5,037 nucleotides of DNA, taken from CBDCWA01 sp046048295. Its GTDB lineage: Bacteria > Pseudomonadota > Alphaproteobacteria > Rhizobiales > Hyphomicrobiaceae. Positions 1 to 4,659 of the stretch are shown in pieces. The notes under the pieces are model-generated. The model was not told where the DNA came from and made no database searches. It worked only from the letters and a program-made list of their open reading frames with translations. Each line of letters opens with the position of its first letter. The first letter of the stretch is position 1. Location: positions 1 to 5,037 of the forward strand of contig JBJOGJ010000271.1 of the NCBI GenBank assembly GCA_046048295.1. The letters run 5' to 3'. A program made the position numbers and the translations under genes.

Positions 1-122
1 GGGGGCAGATCCCAAAAAAGAAAGACGATTTCTGAGAAGAACTTGAGACTTCCGGGCTCGTATGGATAAGCGCTCAGTCGACTTCACCCAGGCAGGTGGT
101 GGCTCACGAGGAGACGTCGAGA

Positions 123-827
123 ATGCTTTGCGTCTATGCGCATGCTCATAAGGCGCGCTGGCTGGGACCGGCCAAGACCTGCGCGGCAGCCTGTTTTGTG
201 CTCCCTGTGGAAGAGGTCGGCGCTTTCAACAGGAGATGGCGGACGCATCTTCTCGGTTGCCGGTTCGACGTTTCCCGTGCGGTTCACTGGCGGGACGTTG
301 CCGCGGCTCATGAGACCGTCGGTGAGGCTCAGGAGGCGCTGGCGGCTCTGTCGCACCTGAATGAGGCCATTGGCTTCATGGTTGCCATACGTCAGTCTAC
401 TTGGAACAACCTCGATAGTGCGCGCAGGTTGTTCAAGACGGCGGAGCAGTTCTGCCTGTTGCGGCTGATGCGACTGGTGCTGGACCGGATCGAGGAAACG
501 AACGAACCGTCTCCCCTGGTGCTGACCTTCGAGCGGGATCTGAAGAGCTTCGGCCAGTTGGTGCGAACCGTTTCGCAAATGTACGAATTGGACAGCCGTG
601 CAACGGACCGCGTTCAGAAGGTCGCGTTTTCCGATCCCCGCGCGGATTACCTGTTCTCGGCCCTCGATCTCGTCATGCATCTCTCGGTCGCTGGGTGCCC
701 GACCGCCGAGCCTCCCATGCCGCCGACCCGTTTCGAACGGCATATGACCACCGAGATATGGGACGATTCCTTCGTCGAAAACCATTGGGCTTCGTTCGAG
801 TGGAGCCTCGACCAGGCGCAGTCCTGA
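123..827 (+). CDS. Protein of unknown function, possibly a diverged DUF3800 family member
   Basis: This 234-residue protein has strongly G/C-ending codons, which supports real coding. I chose the ATG at 123 because GAGGAG at 108-113 lies nine bases upstream; a GTG at 96 would add nine residues, and the frame stays open to about base 36 with no better start. I see no signal peptide or membrane segment. Family assignment is tentative. The pattern VYA...RWLGPAKT..AACFVLP (residues 4-28), a helical middle (FKTAEQFCLLRLMRLVLDRIEE, in pieces around 104-125) and an end motif FSDPRADYLFSALDLV (169-184) resemble the order seen in DUF3800 proteins, where an N-terminal D-E-S and a late Q-x-A-D are conserved. 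Here the N-terminal acidic motif reads H-A-H and the late motif reads S-A-L-D, so catalytic residues may be missing. DUF3800 proteins are themselves poorly characterised and often mobile. The gene is convergent with the tRNA-Met gene 68 bases away. Coding confidence is high, family confidence about 0.4. Confidence 0.72.
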   Translation: MLCVYAHAHKARWLGPAKTCAAACFVLPVEEVGAFNRRWRTHLLGCRFDVSRAVHWRDVAAAHETVGEAQEALAALSHLNEAIGFMVAIRQSTWNNLDSARRLFKTAEQFCLLRLMRLVLDRIEETNEPSPLVLTFERDLKSFGQLVRTVSQMYELDSRATDRVQKVAFSDPRADYLFSALDLVMHLSVAGCPTAEPPMPPTRFERHMTTEIWDDSFVENHWASFEWSLDQAQS

Positions 828-895
828 TTGACCCTGCGGTTGCCTGCCGGCGTGCCGGCCTGCCTGCCTGGATAATGCAAAGACCTCGATTGGAT

Positions 896-972
896 TGGTA
901 GCGGAGGAGGGACTTGAACCCCCGACACCGGGATTATGATTCCCGTGCTCTAACCAGCTGAGCTACTCCGCC
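896..972 (-). tRNA. tRNA-Met (CAU), elongator type
   Basis: The 77-nucleotide gene folds as a complete cloverleaf on the minus strand. The acceptor stem GGCGGAG pairs with CTCCGCT through a G1-U72 wobble, with A73 and an encoded CCA at 896-898. The D arm is GCTC/GAGC. The anticodon stem CGGGA/TCCCG closes the loop ATCATAA, giving anticodon CAU. The T arm is closed by GGGGG/CCCTC around TTCAAGT. It lacks the initiator's C1xA72 mismatch and GGG/CCC anticodon-stem pairs, and its sequence closely resembles the elongator Met tRNA of alphaproteobacteria as I know it. An isoleucine tRNA with lysidine-modified CAU is the alternative but less likely. It lies downstream of mnmA on the same strand but has its own promoter. 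No U-tract terminator is visible after the 3' end; only a small GCCGG/CCGGC hairpin at 846-859. Confidence 0.96.
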
Positions 973-1031
973 CCAAGGCGCAAGACATCGCGCAAAGCGG
1001 ACCGTCGGAAGGCCGGCCCGCGAAAGTCGCG

Positions 1032-1060
1032 ATATAAGGAACCGGGGCGTGCCGTGTCAA
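1032..1060 (-). promoter_or_regulatory. Sigma70-type promoter of tRNA-Met
   Basis: On the minus strand a perfect -35 TTGACA (1055-1060) is followed after 17 bases by TTATAT (1032-1037), or after 18 by TATATC. Transcription would start near 1024, leaving a leader of roughly 50 bases to be trimmed before the tRNA 5' end at 972. It lies in the 131-base gap behind the mnmA stop, so the tRNA need not depend on mnmA read-through. The near-consensus match suits a highly expressed stable RNA. Confidence 0.75.
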
Positions 1061-1103
1061 GGACGATGGCGGCCCCGCGCTGGCACGGGCGCCCGGGTCC
1101 GCA

Positions 1104-2237
1104 TCATCCCAGGTCGCGTCGCGCCTGAACGGTCGAAGCGATCCAGCCGCCGCCGAGCACGCGCGCCCGCCCGTTGCCGTCGGCGTACAGGACGCAGGCC
1201 TGTCCCTTCGCCACGCCGATCTCCCCTTCGCCGAGCAGGATTTCGGCCTGCCCGCCATCGCCGAGCCTGAGCGTCGCCGGAACCGGCCGCGTCGACGACC
1301 GGATACGCGCCCACACCGCAAGCCCTTCCCCTCCCGTCGCTGCTGCGCGCTCCTGCTCCCGTCCGAGCCAGTTGAAATCCCTGAGCCCGAGCATGTGCGT
1401 CTCGAGATCGCGGCGTTCGCCGACCACCACCTCGTTGCGATCGGCATCGAGCCGTACCACGTAGAGCGGCGCGCCGATCGCAAGATTGAGGCCGCGCCGC
1501 TGCCCGACCGTGAAGTGCATGATGCCCTCGTGCCGGCCGAGCCGCCGGCCGTCGACGTGCACGATATCCCCCGGTGTCGCGGCGCCGGGCCGCAATCGCT
1601 CGATCACGTCCGCGTAGCGTCCGGACGGCACGAAGCAGATGTCCTGGCTGTCGGGCTTATCGGCGACCGGCAAGTCCAGTGCCAGGGCCAGCTTGCGGAC
1701 CTCTGTCTTGGGCAGTCCACCGAGTGGGAACATCAGTGCCTCGAGTTGCGCGCGCGTGGTCGAGAACAGGAAGTAGCTCTGGTCGCGGCTGGCGTCGGCG
1801 GGCTGAAAGAGTTCCACGCCCTCCGGCCCATCGCGACGCTCGACATAGTGCCCCGTTGCCATCGCCTCCGCGCCGAGTTCCCTTGCCATGCCGAGGAGGT
1901 CCAGGAACTTGACCTGCTGGTTGCAGGCAACGCAGGGGATCGGCGTTTCGCCCTTCAGGTAGCTCTCTGCAAAGGACTGCATCACCGCGGCCTCGAACCT
2001 GCGCTCGTAGTCCAACACGTAGTGCGGGATCTGCAATGCCTCGGCCACCCGCCGGGCGTCGTGAATGTCCTGGCCGGCACAGCAGCTCCCCGTCCGGCCG
2101 GCTGCGACCCCATGATCGTAGAGCTGCATCGTGATGCCGATGACGTCGTGTCCCTGCTGCTTCAGGAGCGCCGCCACCACGGAGGAATCGACGCCGCCGG
2201 ACATCGCGACGACGATACGCCTGCGCGCGGTGTTCAT
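1104..2237 (-). CDS. mnmA: tRNA-specific 2-thiouridylase MnmA
   Basis: MnmA is a cytoplasmic enzyme that activates U34 of the Lys, Glu and Gln tRNAs with ATP and inserts sulfur delivered by a sulfur relay, giving 2-thiouridine. The 377-residue protein is of full family length. The PP-loop SGGVDSS is at residues 13-19, LYDHG at 39-43, and the first catalytic cysteine is C105 in PCVACNQQVKF. ATGHY is at 127-131 and RDQSYFL at 151-157. The second catalytic cysteine is C201 in DSQDICF, followed by the central domain HFTVGQRRGL (241-250) and a C-terminal beta-barrel. I start at the ATG at 2237: GAGGG lies about five bases upstream and the protein begins just before the conserved VVAMSGGVDSS. The frame stays open upstream to 2405, but that stretch does not look like MnmA. 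The stop is TGA at 1104-1106. It diverges from sciP across 353 bases and shows no functional link to it; tRNA-Met downstream is not a known substrate. Confidence 0.97.
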   Translation of the reverse strand: MNTARRRIVVAMSGGVDSSVVAALLKQQGHDVIGITMQLYDHGVAAGRTGSCCAGQDIHDARRVAEALQIPHYVLDYERRFEAAVMQSFAESYLKGETPIPCVACNQQVKFLDLLGMARELGAEAMATGHYVERRDGPEGVELFQPADASRDQSYFLFSTTRAQLEALMFPLGGLPKTEVRKLALALDLPVADKPDSQDICFVPSGRYADVIERLRPGAATPGDIVHVDGRRLGRHEGIMHFTVGQRRGLNLAIGAPLYVVRLDADRNEVVVGERRDLETHMLGLRDFNWLGREQERAAATGGEGLAVWARIRSSTRPVPATLRLGDGGQAEILLGEGEIGVAKGQACVLYADGNGRARVLGGGWIASTVQARRDLG

Positions 2238-2500
2238 GCTGCCCTCGCTCACTCGAAACCCCTGTTGCTCTGCCTTGTCCTCCACTACCACGGAGCGACT
2301 GCACGATGCGGTTGGTTGCGTCAATGCTGCTCTCGCGCATCCTGCGCTGGGCGACGACATGGCGCGTCGCCGCATGCTTGACAAGTCTACCTGATGCAGC
2401 GTCAACCGAATGTTGTTGTTTTAACCATGATATATAGTGCCGTTAACGCTACAGCTCCGCAAGAATGGCAACGAACGGTCATAAATAGTACAAATCAAAG

Positions 2501-2513
2501 GGTAAAGTTTACC
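2501..2513. repeat. Perfect 13-base palindrome, possible operator
   Basis: GGTAAA and TTTACC flank a single G, giving six-base perfect arms. It ends inside the left arm of the next inverted repeat and lies eight bases before the CtrA-type box, so a protein bound here would sit next to CtrA at the sciP promoter. The binding protein is unknown to me. Confidence 0.5.
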
Positions 2514-2542
2514 GCGATGCTTAGAGCGAATTTAATCGCGGT
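2511..2542. repeat. Eight-base inverted repeat bracketing the CtrA box
   Basis: ACCGCGAT (2511-2518) and ATCGCGGT (2535-2542) are exact reverse complements, 24 bases apart start to start. The spacer contains nearly all of the CtrA-type box at 2521-2535. It could be a dimer operator competing with or assisting CtrA, or a stem in the transcript if the start lies upstream. There is no U-tract, so a terminator is unlikely. Confidence 0.55.
2521..2535 (+). promoter_or_regulatory. CtrA-type binding box upstream of sciP
   Basis: TTAG (2521-2524), seven bases, then TTAA (2532-2535) matches the CtrA consensus TTAA-N7-TTAA with one mismatch. It lies 55 bases before the sciP start, a position where it could overlap the -35 region, as in CtrA-activated promoters of Caulobacter. 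In Caulobacter CtrA is known to activate sciP. Binding here is inferred from sequence only. Confidence 0.6.
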
Positions 2543-2590
2543 GCCTTACGTTTGGCGTAGGGTCAGTCAGTATCTGTGTGTAGAGTAATC

Positions 2591-2869
2591 ATGACCGAGC
2601 AAAACTTCCGATCGCGCGTTCGCTATGTCATTGGGCCGGATGGTAGCCCGTTGACGGTTGCGGACCTACCTCCGACCGATACGAAGCGTTGGGTAATCCG
2701 GCGCAAGGCTGAGGTGGTCGCCGCAGTACGTGGCGGGCTTCTGAGCCTCGAGGAGGCGTGCGACCGCTACAAGCTGACCGTCGACGAATTTCTGAGCTGG
2801 CAGCGGTCCATCGACAAGCACGGCTTGCCGGGGCTGCGTGCGACACGCGTGCAGGACTACCGGAACTGA
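2591..2869 (+). CDS. sciP: CtrA inhibitor SciP (DUF1153 protein)
   Basis: SciP is a small alphaproteobacterial regulator that in Caulobacter binds CtrA and prevents it from recruiting RNA polymerase, shutting down CtrA-activated genes in G1; direct DNA binding has also been reported. The product is 92 residues, the usual length. The conserved core is visible: RYVIGPDGSPLTVADLPP (11-28), TKRWVIRRKAEVVAAVRGGL (31-50), LSLEEACDRYKLTVDEFLSW (51-70) and the end IDKHGLPGLRATRVQDYR (74-91). Residues about 34-72 form a transposase-like helix-turn-helix. I start at the ATG at 2591, preceded by a weak AGAG at 2582-2585; an in-frame GTG at 2576 would add five residues without family support. The upstream region carries a CtrA-type box, suggesting the feedback known from Caulobacter. 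It converges with the lipoprotein gene, and ctrA itself starts about 1.8 kb further on. Confidence 0.93.
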   Translation: MTEQNFRSRVRYVIGPDGSPLTVADLPPTDTKRWVIRRKAEVVAAVRGGLLSLEEACDRYKLTVDEFLSWQRSIDKHGLPGLRATRVQDYRN

Positions 2870-2875
2870 GCCTCC

Positions 2876-2909
2876 TTCCGGGGCCCGATGCTGACCTCGG
2901 CACCCGGAA
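2876..2909. terminator. Possible shared terminator hairpin between convergent genes
   Basis: TTCCGGG (2876-2882) and CCCGGAA (2903-2909) form a seven-base perfect stem within the 69-base gap between sciP and the lipoprotein gene. CCGA (2885-2888) and TCGG (2897-2900) may add an inner stem. The plus-strand side is followed by AATCTCTTCC, T/C-rich but no real U-tract, so intrinsic termination is only plausible. Confidence 0.4.
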
Positions 2910-2938
2910 AATCTCTTCCCGAGTAGAAGGCGCTCTCT

Positions 2939-3499
2939 TCACTGTTTCCGTCTTGGCCGCCCGGGTCTGCGATCGGGCAACGGCATGCCGCTCGCGGGAC
3001 GCAGCAGAGCTGCAATCTCAGCGCCCGAGCATCGCCTCCCACCGCGCGACCAGGCTTCCACGTCCGCCCGCATCAATTGCCCGACGTCCTGTGGGAACTT
3101 GTTGTTGTTCACGGTCACCTCGGACTGCGACTCCGATCCGGTGATCGCCACCTTGAACGCGACGAATCCCAGCGGCGACGGTTTTCCCACCACGCGTTCG
3201 TGGATCGTGATGTCGACTTCGCCGCCCTTGGAGGCCGGCTTCGCATCGGCATGGAAAATGTGAGTGTAGCGGAGCGGTCCATTGGCGCCAAACCAGCAGG
3301 TGTTGGCGCCCCGCGCAATTCTCGCATAGGTATCGGACGTCCCCAAGCCGCCACTCACGGTGGGCATCTGCAGCGACGATGTGACGATGTCGCCTTGGCC
3401 ACTCGCGCACCCGGCGAGCAGGAGCGCAGCGAGCCCGCCGAGCAAGATGGCAGCCCGCCCCTCGACACACCTGTATTTAAGCCTGGATATGCCCGCCAT
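2939..3499 (-). CDS. Predicted outer-membrane lipoprotein of unknown function
   Basis: The 186-residue product starts with a basic stretch, a hydrophobic segment (about 17-29) and the lipobox LLAG-C with the lipidated cysteine at C31, so signal peptidase II should release a 156-residue lipoprotein. Residue 32 is alanine, not aspartate, which predicts sorting to the outer membrane. The body has a conserved-looking block DTYARIARGANTCWFGANG (in pieces from 56) followed by HIFHADAKP (80-88), GGEVDITIHER (92-102) and a predicted beta-rich middle. C68 and C157 are the only other cysteines in the mature part and could form a disulfide. The tail (177-186) is rich in R, P and K. It recalls uncharacterised lipoproteins of alphaproteobacteria, but I cannot name a function. 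The ATG at 3499 follows AGGGGAG at about five bases. It is transcribed away from fliJ in tandem, 162 bases downstream, and has its own candidate promoter. Confidence 0.85.
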   Translation of the reverse strand: MAGISRLKYRCVEGRAAILLGGLAALLLAGCASGQGDIVTSSLQMPTVSGGLGTSDTYARIARGANTCWFGANGPLRYTHIFHADAKPASKGGEVDITIHERVVGKPSPLGFVAFKVAITGSESQSEVTVNNNKFPQDVGQLMRADVEAWSRGGRRCSGAEIAALLRPASGMPLPDRRPGRPRRKQ

Positions 3500-3517
3500 C
3501 CGCGCTCCCCTTGCGCT

Positions 3518-3549
3518 GCTCTTAAAGAGCGTTCGCGCCGGGAATTCAA
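3518..3549 (-). promoter_or_regulatory. Candidate promoter of the lipoprotein gene with a palindrome at its -10
   Basis: On the minus strand TTGAAT (3544-3549) and TTTAAG (3521-3526) are separated by 17 bases, matching the sigma70 elements at four positions or more each. Start would be near 3514, a short leader before the ATG at 3499. The -10 lies inside the 13-base palindrome GCTCTT-A-AAGAGC (3518-3530), which could be an operator or a coincidence. Confidence 0.35.
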
Positions 3550-3606
3550 GCGGACCGTTTCAATTGTCGCCCAGTGATGCACAACTGGCATGATTGGGAC
3601 TGGCGC

Positions 3607-3635
3607 GGGGCCGGCAACGGCGTGGTTGCGGCCCC
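3607..3635 (-). terminator. GC-rich hairpin downstream of fliJ, possible terminator
   Basis: GGGGCCGGCAAC (3607-3618) and GTTGCGGCCCC (3625-3635) pair over eleven positions with a single bulged G around a six-base loop. It lies 26 bases past the fliJ stop on the minus strand. No T-run follows on either strand, so it may be a Rho-assisted terminator or an mRNA-stabilising stem rather than a classical intrinsic terminator. Confidence 0.45.
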
Positions 3636-3661
3636 GGCCAAAGCAATCCTCTTGCGGACGC

Positions 3662-4033
3662 CTACCTGAGGGCCGTGGAACCGTTTTCGGCTTGCGACTG
3701 CGGTCTGACGCTGTCCCTTGCGTCGGAGCGAGGCCCGATCTCGGCGAGTGTCTCGTCCAGTTCGCGCTGGGAATCCTGCAGCTTCGCCCGCAGTTCCTCG
3801 ATCGAGGCCTGCAGGTTGTTGCGCCTCGTCGCGGCCGACTTGGCGAATGTCGAGTAGTTGAAGTGGCTGGGATCCTTGATCCCGGTGCGATCTTCCTCGG
3901 CCTTGACCTGCCGATCCAGGTCCGCCGCCATCAGCTCGAATTCGTGAATCATCTGTTCGAGGCCCTGCACCTTGCGGGATTTTTCATCCACCTCGAAACG
4001 CTTCAATCTCTGTGCAGCTTCTCTGGCTCTCAT
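3662..4033 (-). CDS. fliJ: Flagellar export protein FliJ (alphaproteobacterial type)
   Basis: FliJ is a small coiled-coil protein of the cytoplasmic part of the flagellar type III export apparatus, where it works with the ATPase FliI and its regulator FliH. The 123-residue product reads like the FliJ found beside ctrA in many alphaproteobacteria: RLKRFEVDEKSRKVQGLEQMI (9-29), FELMAADLDRQVKAEEDRTGI (32-52), the turn KDPSHFNYSTFAKSA (53-67), then a second helix RRNNLQASIEELRAKLQDSQRELDETLAEI (70-99). Two long charged helices with a central turn fit an antiparallel coiled coil. Residues 100-123 are a variable polar tail. I start at the ATG at 4033, since AGGGG lies seven bases upstream and family members begin with M-K/R-x-R; an upstream in-frame start at 4075 would add 14 unlike residues. 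It diverges from ctrA over 626 bases. fliI, often adjacent, is not in the window. A sigma54-like promoter lies 42-57 bases upstream. Confidence 0.85.
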   Translation of the reverse strand: MRAREAAQRLKRFEVDEKSRKVQGLEQMIHEFELMAADLDRQVKAEEDRTGIKDPSHFNYSTFAKSAATRRNNLQASIEELRAKLQDSQRELDETLAEIGPRSDARDSVRPQSQAENGSTALR

Positions 4034-4074
4034 TTTGACACCCCTGCCTAACACGTACGCACACTCTGGTGACA

Positions 4075-4090
4075 TCCAAGAGCCGTGCCA
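4075..4090 (-). promoter_or_regulatory. Sigma54-type promoter candidate of fliJ
   Basis: On the minus strand TGGCACG (4084-4090), four bases, then TTGGA (4075-4079) matches the -24/-12 consensus TGGCACG-N4-TTGCA/T with full identity at -24 and correct GG-N10 spacing. The -12 dinucleotide is GG instead of the usual GC. Transcription would begin near 4065, about 32 bases before the fliJ start. Sigma54 with FlbD drives many alphaproteobacterial flagellar genes, which fits the target. Confidence 0.5.
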
Positions 4091-4156
4091 ACTGGAAGGT
4101 CCCGCCGTTCTGATCGCGACTGATTCGGACCGGGTGAGCCTGGAAACCTGTGTCTT

Positions 4157-4173
4157 GGCAGAGACATTCTGCC
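4157..4173. repeat. Inverted repeat at enhancer distance from the fliJ promoter
   Basis: GGCAGA (4157-4162) and TCTGCC (4168-4173) are perfect six-base arms around GACAT, and CTTGG/CCAAG (4154-4158, 4175-4179) extends the symmetry imperfectly. It lies about 70 bases upstream of the sigma54-like -24 element, where an activator such as FlbD would be expected to bind. The identity of any binding protein is not shown. Confidence 0.35.
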
Positions 4174-4205
4174 TCCAAGCTCCCCTCTAATGTCACAAAT
4201 ATGGT

Positions 4206-4220
4206 TTAAGTTGCAGTAAA
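4206..4220. promoter_or_regulatory. CtrA-like box between fliJ and ctrA
   Basis: TTAA (4206-4209), seven bases, then TAAA (4217-4220) matches TTAA-N7-TTAA with one mismatch. It overlaps a small inverted repeat GTTGC/GCAAC (4210-4225). It is 173 bases upstream of fliJ and 440 upstream of ctrA, so either gene could be the target. Chance occurrence in this AT-rich stretch is possible. Confidence 0.4.
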
Positions 4221-4351
4221 GCAACCCAAAAAAATCTAGCGGGGCTCGGGCGATGCGCCGCAGTCTGAATTTTGGCGAAAAAGGGGCTAGGGGCTGGGAG
4301 CGAATTCTGTTAGCTCTTGATTCGGGCTGCTTGCGCGGGGGCGGGATATCG

Positions 4352-4368
4352 GACTCGATTCGGATAAT
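4352..4368 (+). promoter_or_regulatory. Tandem GANTC sites joined to a -10-like element (candidate ctrA P1)
   Basis: GACTC (4352-4356) and GATTC (4357-4361) abut with no spacer and are followed one base later by GATAAT (4363-4368), five of six matches to TATAAT. No good -35 lies 17 bases upstream. In Caulobacter, GcrA works with sigma70 at promoters whose CcrM-methylated GANTC lies just upstream of the -10, and ctrA P1 is such a promoter. The start would be near 4375, leaving a leader of about 285 bases. Confidence 0.5.
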
Positions 4369-4496
4369 GGGGTACCGGCGAACGGTATTTCGGCGCGGCG
4401 GCCTGGAGGGGTATTGCGGAAAACATATGGTTTCAAGCGGGCGGGAGCGGCGTCTCTCCTGTCGGCGGTGGCATTTGCGTCGTGTTCCTGGCGGCG

Positions 4497-4525
4497 TTTA
4501 TCCGTGTCGGGCGGCTACGGATAAA
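4497..4525. repeat. Perfect nine-base inverted repeat upstream of ctrA
   Basis: TTTATCCGT (4497-4505) and ACGGATAAA (4517-4525) are exact reverse complements around an 11-base GC-rich spacer. The arms are 20 bases apart, about two helical turns, the geometry of a dimer operator. If transcribed it would be a hairpin in the ctrA leader. No U-tract follows. Confidence 0.6.
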
Positions 4526-4547
4526 AGAAAGACAATCTTAGGATTTG

Positions 4548-4585
4548 TTAACACATCGACGTTACAGTTCCTAACGAGCACTAAC
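4548..4585. promoter_or_regulatory. TAAC motif cluster, candidate ctrA P2 / CtrA autoregulatory region
   Basis: TTAAC (4548-4552) is followed by CTAAC at 4571-4575 and 4581-4585, the last two exactly ten bases apart. TTAG at 4538-4541 precedes TTAA with a six-base gap, one short of the CtrA spacing. The block lies 75-112 bases before ctrA, a likely place for a proximal promoter. I see no clean TTAA-N7-TTAA, so CtrA binding is a guess. Confidence 0.3.
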
Positions 4586-4659
4586 CACGTTCCCATGCGT
4601 ACTCTTCGGATCAAAGGGGCAGCGGACCTGCGGGTCGCTAGGGGAGAGAGAGGCAATCC

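Larger units (their letters stand above)
2238..2590. promoter_or_regulatory. Divergent mnmA/sciP control region
   Basis: This is 353 bases without a convincing gene. The left part (2238-2395) is GC-rich, like the coding DNA around it, and would be the mnmA leader or an unused upstream extension of its frame. The right part (about 2395-2590) is markedly AT-rich. It carries TTAA at 2421 and 2443, TATATA at 2431-2436, the palindrome GGTAAA-G-TTTACC at 2501-2513, an inverted repeat ACCGCGAT/ATCGCGGT at 2511-2518 and 2535-2542, and a CtrA-type box at 2521-2535. I could not identify a convincing sigma70 promoter for mnmA: a TTGACG on the minus strand (2400-2405) has no good -10 partner. The density of symmetric elements points to an actively regulated sciP promoter. 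Confidence 0.6.
4034..4659. promoter_or_regulatory. Long divergent fliJ/ctrA control region
   Basis: These 626 bases carry no convincing gene; open frames here are arginine-rich or unlike any family. The fliJ side holds a sigma54-like promoter (4075-4090), an inverted repeat GGCAGA/TCTGCC (4157-4173) and a CtrA-like box (4206-4220) followed by a run of seven A at 4228-4234. The ctrA side holds GANTC sites at 4319-4323, 4352-4356 and 4357-4361 (another is at 4122-4126), a -10-like GATAAT (4363-4368), a nine-base inverted repeat (4497-4525) and a cluster of TAAC motifs (4548-4585). Length and content suggest several ctrA promoters, as in Caulobacter where ctrA has P1 and P2. Confidence 0.65.

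Noticed and set aside
43..70. TTGAGA (43-48) and GATAAG (65-70) as a promoter for the first gene
   Set aside because: The 16-base spacing is allowable but both elements are weak, so I do not list it.
84..785. 233-residue open frame on the minus strand opposite the first gene
   Set aside because: It mirrors the plus-strand gene, has no recognisable family or Shine-Dalgarno support, and the plus frame has the better codon pattern.
846..859. GCCGG-CGTG-CCGGC hairpin after the tRNA gene as a terminator
   Set aside because: The stem is only five bases and no T-run follows on either strand.
1395..2381. 328-residue open frame on the plus strand
   Set aside because: It lies antisense to mnmA, whose identity is certain; long antisense frames are usual in GC-rich DNA.
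2378..2383. Perfect TTGACA on the plus strand as a sciP promoter
   Set aside because: No -10-like hexamer lies 16-18 bases downstream, and it is over 200 bases from sciP.
2238..2405. 56-residue N-terminal extension of MnmA
   Set aside because: The extra residues do not resemble MnmA, and the ATG at 2237 has a good GAGGG at the right distance.
3984..4196. Short minus-strand open frame over the start of fliJ
   Set aside because: It overlaps fliJ in another frame and has no family resemblance.
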